The translations under genes and the position numbers were made by a program. 61,190 nucleotides of DNA from Methylobacterium sp. J-078 (GTDB taxonomy: Bacteria; Pseudomonadota; Alphaproteobacteria; Rhizobiales; Beijerinckiaceae). The notes below the pieces were generated by a model. That model was given only the letters and a program-made list of their open reading frames with translations. It had not been told where the DNA came from and did not search any database. The stretch is taken from assembly GCF_022829285.1 (NCBI RefSeq), contig NZ_JAKSYI010000099.1, forward strand, positions 1 through 61,190, read 5' to 3'. Shown here one piece after another: positions 1-7,487 of the stretch. The first letter of the stretch is position 1. Every line of letters starts with the position of its first letter.

Positions 1-1
1 C

Positions 2-1057
2 TTGGTCACCGGCGGCTGCGGCTTCATCGGATCGGCACTGGTCCTGCACCTGGTGCAGGACCTCGGACACGAGGTGGCGACGCTGGACGCGCTGACCTAC
101 GCGGCCAACCCGATCTCGCTCCAGCCGCTGGCCGGCAACCCGAAGCACCGACTGGTCGAGGCCGACATCTGCGATCCGGGAGCCGTGCACGCCCTCTACG
201 CCGCGTTCCGGCCCGACGCGGTGATGCACCTGGCCGCCGAGAGCCACGTCGACCGCTCGATCACCGATCCGGGCGCCTTCATCCGCACCAACGTGGTGGG
301 CACCCAGGTGATGCTCGACGGGGCCCGCACCCACTGGGACGGGCTGACCGGCGAGGCCAAGGCGGGTTTTCGCTTCCTGCACGTCTCCACCGACGAGGTC
401 TACGGCTCGCTGCCGCCGGACGGGTTCTTCACCGAGGAGAGCCGCTACGACCCGCGCTCGCCCTACTCGGCCTCGAAGGCGGCCTCCGACCACCTCGCCC
501 GGGCCTGGCACGAGACCTACGGCCTGCCGGTGCTGGTGACGAACTGCTCGAACAATTACGGCCCGCGCCACTTCCCCGAAAAGCTCATCCCGCTGATGAT
601 CCTCAACGCGCTGGAGGGCAAGGCTCTGCCCGTCTACGGCGACGGCCTGAACGAGCGCGACTGGATCCATGTCGAGGACCACGCCCGCGGCCTCGTGGCG
701 GTGCTGGAGAAGGGGCGGGTCGGCGAGACCTACCTCCTCGGCGGGCGCTCGGTGCGCAACAACCTCGCGGTGGTCAAGGCGCTCTGCGCCGCCTTCGACC
801 GGTTGCGCCCCGAGCAGGCGCCGCACGACCGCCTGATCACCTACGTCACCGACCGGCCCGGCCACGACCGGCGCTACGCCATCGATCCCGGCAAGGCCGA
901 GGCCGAGGTCGGCTGGCACCCGACCAAGGACTTCGAGCGGGCGCTGGAGGAGACGGTGCGCTGGTACCTCGACAACGAGGCCTGGTGGCGTCCGATCCGC
1001 GAGGGTCGCTACACCGGCGAGCGCCTCGGCCTCGGCCTAGCCCCCAAGGAGGCCTGA
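2..1057 (+). CDS. rfbB: dTDP-glucose 4,6-dehydratase (5' end cut off)
   Basis: Cytoplasmic NAD-dependent short-chain dehydrogenase that converts dTDP-D-glucose to dTDP-4-keto-6-deoxyglucose, step 2 of dTDP-L-rhamnose synthesis. The Rossmann motif GGCGFIGSA sits at the very start, HVSTDEVYGS supplies the Thr-Asp-Glu catalytic group near residue 130, and YSASK is the Tyr-x-x-x-Lys site near residue 155. Family members normally have three to five residues before the glycine motif, so the true start lies just upstream of the window and the TTG at 2 is probably internal. It is followed after 7 nt by rfbD, so the block reads as one operon. The 3,5-epimerase rfbC is not in view. Confidence 0.95.
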   Translation: MVTGGCGFIGSALVLHLVQDLGHEVATLDALTYAANPISLQPLAGNPKHRLVEADICDPGAVHALYAAFRPDAVMHLAAESHVDRSITDPGAFIRTNVVGTQVMLDGARTHWDGLTGEAKAGFRFLHVSTDEVYGSLPPDGFFTEESRYDPRSPYSASKAASDHLARAWHETYGLPVLVTNCSNNYGPRHFPEKLIPLMILNALEGKALPVYGDGLNERDWIHVEDHARGLVAVLEKGRVGETYLLGGRSVRNNLAVVKALCAAFDRLRPEQAPHDRLITYVTDRPGHDRRYAIDPGKAEAEVGWHPTKDFERALEETVRWYLDNEAWWRPIREGRYTGERLGLGLAPKEA

Positions 1058-1064
1058 ACCGCGG

Positions 1065-1985
1065 ATGTCGGATCCCATGGACATCCTCATCCTCGGCGGG
1101 GCCGGCCAGGTCGGAACCGAGTTGCAGGCCCCCGGCCTCTGGGGGGCGAACGCGCGCCTCCACGCCCCGACCCGCGGCGAACTCGACATCACGGACGGGG
1201 CGGCGCTCGCGGCGGCCCTTGGCCAGCGCGCCTACGCGGCGGTGGTCAACACGGCCGCCTACACCGCCGTCGACAAGGCCGAGAGCGAGATCGCCGCCGC
1301 CTGGACCCTGAACGCGGTCGCACCGGCGCTGCTGGCCGCCGCCACCGCCAAGGCCGGCATCCCCCTCGTCCACGTCTCCACCGACTACGTCTTCGACGGG
1401 ACCGGCACGGGTGCCTGCACCCCCGACATGCCGGTGAACCCAAGGAGCGTCTATGGCGCCAGCAAGGCGGCCGGCGAGATGGCGGTGCGCAGCGCCAACC
1501 CGCGCCACGCCATCATCCGCACCGCCTGGGTGGTGAGCCCGCACCGGGGCAACTTCGTCAAGACGATGCTGCGGCTCTCGGCCGAGCGCGACCGCCTCAG
1601 CGTGGTCGACGACCAGCACGGCAACCCGACCAGCGCGGGCGACCTCGCCGCGGGCCTGGCGGTCATCGCCCAGAGGCTCGGCACCGACCCGGGCGCGCCC
1701 ACGGGCACGCACCACTTCGTCAACGCGGGCGCCACAACCTGGTGCGGCTTCGCGAAGCGTATCGTCGCGGCCGCCGCCCGGCGCGGGGGACGGGACATTC
1801 CCGTCGACCCGATCCCCACCAGCGCCTTCCCGACCCCGGCCCGGCGCCCGGCCAATTCGCAGCTCTCGACGCAGAGCCTAGCGCAAGCCTACGGCCTGAC
1901 CCCCCGGCCCTGGACTGAGGCGCTGGAGGACATCCTCGACCGGCTGATCGGGCCCGTGCACCAGCCCAAGGAGACACAGGCATGA
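1065..1985 (+). CDS. rfbD: dTDP-4-dehydrorhamnose reductase
   Basis: Last enzyme of dTDP-L-rhamnose synthesis, reducing dTDP-4-keto-L-rhamnose with NAD(P)H. The N-terminus has the nucleotide-binding motif ILGGAGQVG. HVSTDYVFDG and YGASKAAGE are the usual active-site blocks (Thr-Asp-Tyr and Tyr-x-x-x-Lys). At 306 residues it has normal family length. A strong AAGGAGG lies at 1046-1052. ATG 1065 is used here, but ATG 1077 (MDILILGG) is an equally good protein start. The stop codon overlaps the rfbA start as ATGA at 1982-1985, which indicates translational coupling. Confidence 0.95.
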   Translation: MSDPMDILILGGAGQVGTELQAPGLWGANARLHAPTRGELDITDGAALAAALGQRAYAAVVNTAAYTAVDKAESEIAAAWTLNAVAPALLAAATAKAGIPLVHVSTDYVFDGTGTGACTPDMPVNPRSVYGASKAAGEMAVRSANPRHAIIRTAWVVSPHRGNFVKTMLRLSAERDRLSVVDDQHGNPTSAGDLAAGLAVIAQRLGTDPGAPTGTHHFVNAGATTWCGFAKRIVAAAARRGGRDIPVDPIPTSAFPTPARRPANSQLSTQSLAQAYGLTPRPWTEALEDILDRLIGPVHQPKETQA

Positions 1986-2872
1986 AGGGCATCGTTCTGG
2001 CCGGCGGCACGGGCACGCGCCTGCACCCGGCGACCCTGTCGATCAACAAGCAGCTGCTGCCGGTCTACGACAAGCCGATGATCTACTACCCGGTCTCGGT
2101 GCTGATGCTGGCGGGCATCCGCGAGATCCTGATCATCTCCTCACCCGAGCATCTGGACAACTACAAGCGCCTGTTCGGCACGGGCGAGCAGTTCGGGCTG
2201 TCCTTCACCTACGCGGTGCAGCCCCGGCCGGAGGGCCTCGCGCAGGCCTTCATCATCGGCGCCGAGTTCGTCGGCGACGACAGCGTCGCGCTGGTGCTCG
2301 GCGACAACCTGTTCTTCGGCAACGGCATGAGCGCGTTGCTCAAGCGCGCCCGCGAACGCACGACCGGCGCCACGGTGTTCGCCTACCACGTCGACAATCC
2401 GGCGGCCTACGGCGTCGTGACCCTGGACAAGGAGGGCCGCCCCCTGCGGCTCGTCGAGAAGCCGCCGGAGCCGGAGAGCCCCTGGGCGGTGACAGGGCTG
2501 TACTTCTACGACAACCAGGTGGTGGACATCGCTGCGGCCGTGAAGCCCTCGGCCCGGGGCGAACTCGAGATCACCAGCATCAACGAGGCCTATCTTGAGC
2601 GGGGCCAGCTCCACGTGGAGCGGATGAGCCGGGGCTATGCCTGGCTCGACACGGGCACGCACGACAGCCTGCTGGAGGCCTCCGAGTTCGTGCGCACCCT
2701 GCAGCACCGGCAGGGCCTGCAGGTGGCCTGCCTGGAAGAGATCGCCTACCTGCAGGGCTTCATCGGCCAGGAGCAGCTCATCGCCCGCGGCAAGCTCTTC
2801 GCCAAGACCGCCTACGGCCAGAACCTCCTCAAGCTCGCCAAGGAAGACCCCGAAACCCTCCTGTCGCGCTGA
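1982..2872 (+). CDS. rfbA: glucose-1-phosphate thymidylyltransferase
   Basis: Makes dTDP-glucose from dTTP and glucose 1-phosphate, the entry step for dTDP-rhamnose. The signature GGTGTRLHPATLSINKQLLP begins at residue 8 and holds the nucleotide-binding Gly-rich loop with catalytic Arg and Lys. LGDNLFFG carries the metal-binding Asp, VEKPPEPES the Lys of the sugar site, and WLDTGTHDSL is the typical C-terminal block. It has 296 residues, which is normal for the family. It is the last gene of the rhamnose block visible here. Its product would feed O-antigen, exopolysaccharide or glycoprotein rhamnosylation. Confidence 0.96.
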   Translation: MKGIVLAGGTGTRLHPATLSINKQLLPVYDKPMIYYPVSVLMLAGIREILIISSPEHLDNYKRLFGTGEQFGLSFTYAVQPRPEGLAQAFIIGAEFVGDDSVALVLGDNLFFGNGMSALLKRARERTTGATVFAYHVDNPAAYGVVTLDKEGRPLRLVEKPPEPESPWAVTGLYFYDNQVVDIAAAVKPSARGELEITSINEAYLERGQLHVERMSRGYAWLDTGTHDSLLEASEFVRTLQHRQGLQVACLEEIAYLQGFIGQEQLIARGKLFAKTAYGQNLLKLAKEDPETLLSR

Positions 2873-2998
2873 CACGGGGTCACCCCGGGCCGGATCGTCT
2901 TCGGCGCCGGACGACCGGCCCTCGCGGGTCACCTTGGTTTCGCACGGCCGCCGTAGGGGGTCTCCCCGACGCGCGGCCGTTCGGCTATAGGACCGATC

Positions 2999-3316
2999 AT
3001 GGACAACATCATCCGCCCGACCTTCGGCGCCCCGCGCCGACCGGAACAGCCCGATGCCCGGCGCGTCCAGGTCTTCACGCAGCGCGTCTACGGGGAGGCG
3101 AATGGCTGCCGGGTCTGCCTCGTCCACGACGCGGACGCTCCCGAGGGCGACGTCTACAAGGTCGTGGTGGGCTTCCTCTCCGACGACGAGGTCAGCACCG
3201 TGGCGATCCTGCCGGCGACGCCGGAAGGGGACACCGATTCCGAGATCGTGGCCCTGGCGATCCTGCGCACCCTCGCCATGCTCGAAACCGGCGCGACACC
3301 ACCCGGCAGCGCCTGA
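2999..3316 (+). CDS. small hypothetical protein, 105 aa
   Basis: Soluble acidic protein that I do not recognise. It has no signal peptide or membrane segment. The central part (residues 30-95) alternates charged and hydrophobic stretches such as VYKVVVGFLSDDEVSTVAILP, which suggests a small alpha/beta fold. Codon use matches the surrounding high-GC genes, and it starts at a clear ATG. It stands alone between the rhamnose operon and the tRNA-Gln gene. No function is proposed. Confidence 0.7.
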   Translation: MDNIIRPTFGAPRRPEQPDARRVQVFTQRVYGEANGCRVCLVHDADAPEGDVYKVVVGFLSDDEVSTVAILPATPEGDTDSEIVALAILRTLAMLETGATPPGSA

Positions 3317-3509
3317 CACGTTCCGCGGATCGCCGGCCCCACGATGACCCGGCGAACCGCACGCGCCTCCTTCGGGAAAGCCACTTGCCTCCTCCGGGAA
3401 AGCCATGCTATCGCCCCTCCACCGGAACGGACCGGGGCCGATCCAGGCTGGTGCGATGCACCGATCGGACGGAAACAACCGGATCCATCCTCGAGCCACG
3501 CGAGGATTT

Positions 3510-3583
3510 TGGGGGATAGTTTAACGGTAGAACAGTGGACTCTGACTCCTCTAGTCCAGGTTCGAATCCTGGTCCCCCAGCCA
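3510..3583 (+). tRNA. tRNA-Gln (CUG anticodon)
   Basis: The cloverleaf has a 7-bp acceptor stem TGGGGGA/TCCCCCA, discriminator G and encoded CCA at 3581-3583. The T arm is CCAGG-TTCGAAT-CCTGG at 3556-3572, and the anticodon CTG is at 3542-3544. The anticodon stem (3535-3539 with 3547-3551) has a U-U mismatch at its second pair (3536/3550), where a C-G pair would be expected. It is followed directly by a terminator. Confidence 0.95.
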
Positions 3584-3592
3584 ATAAGTTTC

Positions 3593-3624
3593 GCCCGTTA
3601 AGTCAATGACTTAGCGGGCTTTTT
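3593..3624 (+). terminator. rho-independent terminator after tRNA-Gln
   Basis: GCCCGTTAAGTC (3593-3604) pairs with GACTTAGCGGGC (3608-3619) in a 12-bp stem with one G-U pair and a 3-nt loop, followed by five T residues. It ends the tRNA-Gln transcript. Confidence 0.9.
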
Positions 3625-4336
3625 CGTGCGCGCGATCTCGCGACATGGCGTTCACCCACGCCGCGATACGCTGTGTTTTGAAAGTTCGTTGCGACCCGGC
3701 GTAGGACGATCCACGCAACACGCATGAACACGGACAGGCTGTGGGGCGTCGGCAGTCCGAAGCCGATTCAGTCCGTGAAAGGCCCGCGCTCACCGGATTG
3801 GCAGACGCTGGAGGTGTAACTCCTCCGGCGCCGCCCCTGGGTCTCACGCGCAATTGCTCCCAAGGCTCTTTCCCGGGGCCGAAAGTGTCGGCGCCGTCTC
3901 AGCGCTGGGCGACTTCCAGGAACTGCGCCCCGGGTGAGGGCCATTCCGCCGACGGCCGACCGCGTCGAGGTTATACGTGCCCGCGTCCGGCTCCGGCCGA
4001 GGGAAGCGCCGCACGAGAAGACGGGGCTTGATCCCCTCGACGGCCGAGAGGGAAGGGTGCGGCCGGCGCGCGACTTTCTCCGGCGGGACATCGCGGAGGT
4101 CAACATGGAAGCGGATGTCGGATGCCCTGGACATCGGCGCTTGGCCTTGTCTTGCTCTGCCGTCTCATACCAGACCTCGACGATCTCCACTCATCGAGGT
4201 CTGCCCGCGCGACGGCACGGCGGCCTTCGTCCGCCGGACCTCCGGCAGACCGACTTATGGGGTCAGACTCAATGAGCTTTGTTACTACCCACTCTGCAAA
4301 GAAGCCCCAAGGTATCTTGTTATGATTAGCAAGTGA
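3625..4336. other. gene-free stretch
   Basis: About 710 bp between the tRNA terminator and the terminator of the protease gene. Several open frames run through it on both strands, but they are Arg/Ser/Pro-rich with no recognisable domain, no Shine-Dalgarno site and overlapping alternatives, as expected for chance frames in GC-rich DNA. I found no integrase remnant and no second copy of the tRNA 3' end. Confidence 0.5.
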
Positions 4337-4373
4337 GAAAAGGTGTCGAGCCGCCGATTGATCGGCGGCTCGA
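4337..4373 (-). terminator. terminator of the metalloprotease gene
   Basis: Read on the minus strand, TCGAGCCGCCGA and TCGGCGGCTCGA (arms 4346-4357 and 4362-4373) form a perfect 12-bp stem with a 4-nt loop, followed by CACCTTTTC. It begins 11 bp after the stop codon of the protease gene. Confidence 0.85.
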
Positions 4374-4383
4374 AGCGCCTGAA

Positions 4384-6600
4384 TCAGACCGCGACCCATC
4401 CCTGTTGTAGAACCGAAGCGAAATGATCTTGTGCCTCGAAGCTCTGGGTTATGGCTACCGCAACCTCGGCGCGTGACGTTCCATTGCTGAGCGCCGTCAT
4501 GAAGCCGTCAAAACCAATACTGTCGGGATCGCGTCCGAGCGTGTTTTCGTAGAGCTGATCAATGAAATCGGCGTTGCTCAAACCGATGAATTTGGATTGA
4601 TACTCGGTTGAGTCGATGAAGGCCTGGGCCGCCTGCGTCGTCGTCGCCCCGCCCTCTAGGAAGCTCTTGAAGTTCAAGACGCCCGCGGCATCGCCCGGAC
4701 GGTCCAACAGACCGAAGTACATCCGACCGGCCGCAAAAGCTTCTGCATCGGGCACAAAGATCCCGTCCTCATCCACACTCAGGCCGGCAAAGTTCTCCGG
4801 CGACAGGGCGATGTTGGCCGCGATTTCCGCGCGGGAGTAGCCGGCGTTCAGAGCAGCGACGTGCGCGTCAAGGCCGCCCTGGTCGGGTGCCCGGCCCAGC
4901 GCCGTCTGGTAGATCTCGGTGACGAAGCTGGTATTGCTCTCCGCATTCACGTCGCCAAAGCGAGCGGTATACTCCGCGGAGTGCAGAATGACGTCGGCCA
5001 CCTGTGCAACCGTGCCGCCGTTCTTCAGACCCTCCGTGAAGTCGATAAGACCAGTGCTGTCGACACTCCGGCCGAGCAGGCCGTCGAAGAGGGCCGCCAC
5101 CTTCACGCCATTGCTATCGATGCCAGTCTGGACGCTGCCGTAGAGGTCGGGTTGGAAGCCGATGTTGACGTCGGTGAAGCGGAACTGCTCGATGCCCGTC
5201 AGGGTGTCGACGCCTTCGGCCCCACTGAAGATCGTGGTCGTGCCGCCCTGGAGGAGGAGCGTATCGGCGAAGCGGGTGGTGAACACGGCCGTGTCGAAGC
5301 CCGCGCCGCCGTCGATGGTGTCGTTTCCGCCATGACCCGTCAGCGTGTCGTTGCCGGCATTGCCGACGAGGACGTTCGCCGCCGCATTGCCGGTGATGCT
5401 GTCGTTGCCGCTGCCACCCGTCGCATTCTCTATGACGACGCCGTTGGCGATCGTGTAGCCGCCACCGATGAAGGCCGCGTAGCTCAGTACGCCGTAGCCG
5501 GTTACCGAGTAATCGAGGGTTGCCGCCGTCAGATCGAGGATCGCATCGCGGGCGCCCTCGTAGCGCATCTCGTCGGTGCCGCCCGTATCCCAGAGGCAGG
5601 CCCAGAAAGCCGTGTCGGGCTGGTAGATGATCGACTCGGGGACGCCGACCTCGTTCGGCTCGCCGCGAACGAAGGGATGGGGATCATTCGAGTCGGGCAG
5701 AACGTAGACGTTGTCGCCGTTCGCGTAGTTCGTATTGGCACCGTACATGTCCTGGATCGCCGCGATGTCATAAGCCATCGGAGTCGCAGCGAAACCGTGA
5801 TCGAGGAAGTAATCGTCCGCGACCGGACGCTGCCGTGTGGCCACGACGTCGATGTGCCCCTGCTCGTCGAAGGAGTACCCGTGCAGATACGACATCACGG
5901 AGCCGAACATGTGGTTCAGCTCGAGGGTACCGAGGCTGCGCTGCCGGACAGCCGAGGTGTCATCGGCCGTGATGCCGGGGAAGAAGTCGGGATTGAAGGC
6001 GCCGGAACCCGGATCGTGCGGATGCTTCAGGCCCAAGCCGTGCCCGGTCTCATGGATGAAGGTCCGGTAGAAGTTTCCACCCGGCTCGAGGTTGTCGGGC
6101 GTCCATTGGCGTGTATTCACCGCCTCGAAATTGTAGGTGCCCTGGCTCTTGGCTGTCGTGCTGGTGCTCGGGAGGCTATGCGAAGCGGACACCGTGCCGC
6201 CGGCGGTTGCCTGATCCTCAAGGCGTTCGACGAAAAGCGCGGATTCCTGCGTATTCGTCCGAACGAAGTCGACGTTGGCGACGGCTTCCCAACCGAGCAC
6301 CGCCTTTTCGTAAGCCGCTGTCTCGAAAGGACGCCAGGTATACGGCGTGTTGACCCCACGGGCCGCCTGCGCGGCGGTCTGGGTCAGGGACCCGAAGTAG
6401 TAAGGAATGACGACCGGCTGGCTGCCGCCGTCCGCGTTCACGTAATGGCGTCCGTTGTTGATGAATGCATCGATGAAGTCGTTGCCGGTCTCCGGCGAGA
6501 GAGCGGTCGCAGAGACGAAATTGGCCGCCAGGGGCGCGGGGGCAGGTTTGTTCGTCGGCAGGCCCAGGGTCGTAAGCGTAATGTCACTCTGATAAGCCAT
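4384..6600 (-). CDS. secreted M10-type metalloprotease with RTX-like and DUF4214-like repeats
   Basis: 738-residue metzincin-type zinc protease. HETGHGLGLKH at residues 183-193 is the complete HExxHxxGxxH zinc site, and a Met-turn candidate VMSYLHGY follows about 40 residues later, as in serralysins. Around residues 395-450 there are calcium-binding nonapeptide-like repeats (GGSGNDSITGN, GNAGNDTLTGHGGNDTIDGG). The C-terminal 250 residues contain three or more copies of a module like DUF4214 (LLGRSVDSTG, ALGRAPDQGG, TLGRDPDSIG). There is no N-terminal signal peptide, which fits type I secretion through an ABC/HlyD exporter guided by a C-terminal signal. No dedicated exporter is adjacent. The nearest ABC and HlyD genes, from about 16.3 kb, belong to the peptide cluster and their C39 domain suits GG leaders instead. 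The substrate is unknown. Confidence 0.88.
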   Translation of the reverse strand: MAYQSDITLTTLGLPTNKPAPAPLAANFVSATALSPETGNDFIDAFINNGRHYVNADGGSQPVVIPYYFGSLTQTAAQAARGVNTPYTWRPFETAAYEKAVLGWEAVANVDFVRTNTQESALFVERLEDQATAGGTVSASHSLPSTSTTAKSQGTYNFEAVNTRQWTPDNLEPGGNFYRTFIHETGHGLGLKHPHDPGSGAFNPDFFPGITADDTSAVRQRSLGTLELNHMFGSVMSYLHGYSFDEQGHIDVVATRQRPVADDYFLDHGFAATPMAYDIAAIQDMYGANTNYANGDNVYVLPDSNDPHPFVRGEPNEVGVPESIIYQPDTAFWACLWDTGGTDEMRYEGARDAILDLTAATLDYSVTGYGVLSYAAFIGGGYTIANGVVIENATGGSGNDSITGNAAANVLVGNAGNDTLTGHGGNDTIDGGAGFDTAVFTTRFADTLLLQGGTTTIFSGAEGVDTLTGIEQFRFTDVNIGFQPDLYGSVQTGIDSNGVKVAALFDGLLGRSVDSTGLIDFTEGLKNGGTVAQVADVILHSAEYTARFGDVNAESNTSFVTEIYQTALGRAPDQGGLDAHVAALNAGYSRAEIAANIALSPENFAGLSVDEDGIFVPDAEAFAAGRMYFGLLDRPGDAAGVLNFKSFLEGGATTTQAAQAFIDSTEYQSKFIGLSNADFIDQLYENTLGRDPDSIGFDGFMTALSNGTSRAEVAVAITQSFEAQDHFASVLQQGWVAV

Positions 6601-6836
6601 CTTGCAGCATCCCAGTTAGAAATTTGCGAAAAACTTATGGAATTGCATTCCGATACTGAGAAGACCCCTTCTCGAATCGATGAGGCATCCAAATCCCGCG
6701 ACCGCCATCGTAAGGCGGCCGCACATCCATCGATCTCGAGACCGATGAGCAGCAAGCAACCAGAGGCATTTCGCGGGATCGCGCGTGCGTAGCCTCCCTA
6801 ACCCTCCCGCTGATCCTGCGCCGACGAGAGTCGTTC

Positions 6837-7088
6837 TCACGACGCTGGAAGATCACCTATCGGTGTTGGATATTCATAGCGTTGCATCAGCCTGTGATTG
6901 CGACCCAAGTCAGCACACAAGCAGGCGAGGAAATCTTCTGCTTCCCCAAGCTTGACGAAAAGGAAACTAGCAGTCGGCGATAGATTGTCGAGCACAAAAG
7001 GCGAATTTTTTCGATTTCTTAGGATTGCAGAGATCGTTAACGGCGGGCCGACAAGATATTCAGCATTGCCTGCATCTTCGATCATCAT
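6837..7088 (-). CDS. possible small ORF of atypical composition
   Basis: An 83-residue open frame starting at ATG 7088 with clearly lower GC and relaxed third-position use compared with every neighbour. The protein (EDAGNAEYLVGPPL, DNLSPTASFLFVKLG, RYEYPTPIGDL) has a balanced amino-acid composition rather than the Arg/Pro-rich look of chance frames. I do not recognise it. It may be a small acquired gene, the remnant of a larger gene, or a chance frame in low-GC DNA. Confidence 0.3.
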   Translation of the reverse strand: MMIEDAGNAEYLVGPPLTISAILRNRKNSPFVLDNLSPTASFLFVKLGEAEDFLACLCADLGRNHRLMQRYEYPTPIGDLPAS

Positions 7089-7118
7089 TTGAGCGACACT
7101 CAGGCAGTGGCAGCCCAT

Positions 7119-7487
7119 TGATCAATGAGGATCGATCGATCCGTACGCGCCGGCGAGACGGATTGATGACAAGCAGATCACCGACAGATACTTCGCAGCG
7201 CCGAAAATCTATCCAGAGATCCGATCGTCGAGGGTGAATTTTGAAAGGTCCAGCGCGATTGATGCGATATGGCGTTTGTTTTTCGACGGTCGGCGCTCCT
7301 ATGCTCGCGGACATCGCACCGATCACGCGCAGGACGGACACCCGTCACATCGAGGGTCGGCATCTTTGAGTCAGGCTACGTTCAAGATTCTGTGAGCGCA
7401 AGTGGAACGCTTGAAAATTTAGGCAGGAAGATTGGCGTACGGTAGTTTTTCCAACGTCGAACGAACGTCCGCCGAGAGTACGATGCC
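7119..7487. other. intergenic, low GC, no clear gene
   Basis: About 370 bp with lower GC than the flanks, together with 6601-6836 on the other side of the small ORF. It presumably holds the promoter of the TPR gene at 7488, while 6601-6836 holds the protease promoter. No convincing coding frame, tRNA or repeat was seen. Confidence 0.45.

Noticed and set aside
3768..4190. Possible protein of 140 residues in the tRNA-protease gap
   Set aside because: It is Ser/Arg-rich, has no ribosome site and overlaps other equally long frames. Nothing in it resembles an integrase or phage protein.
3510..4383. Genomic-island attachment site at tRNA-Gln
   Set aside because: I found no direct repeat of the tRNA 3' end downstream and no integrase, so an island boundary is not supported.
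4861..6792. A 643-codon plus-strand frame opposite the protease gene
   Set aside because: The protease has a complete catalytic motif and repeats. The opposite frame has no recognisable fold and mirrors its codon bias.
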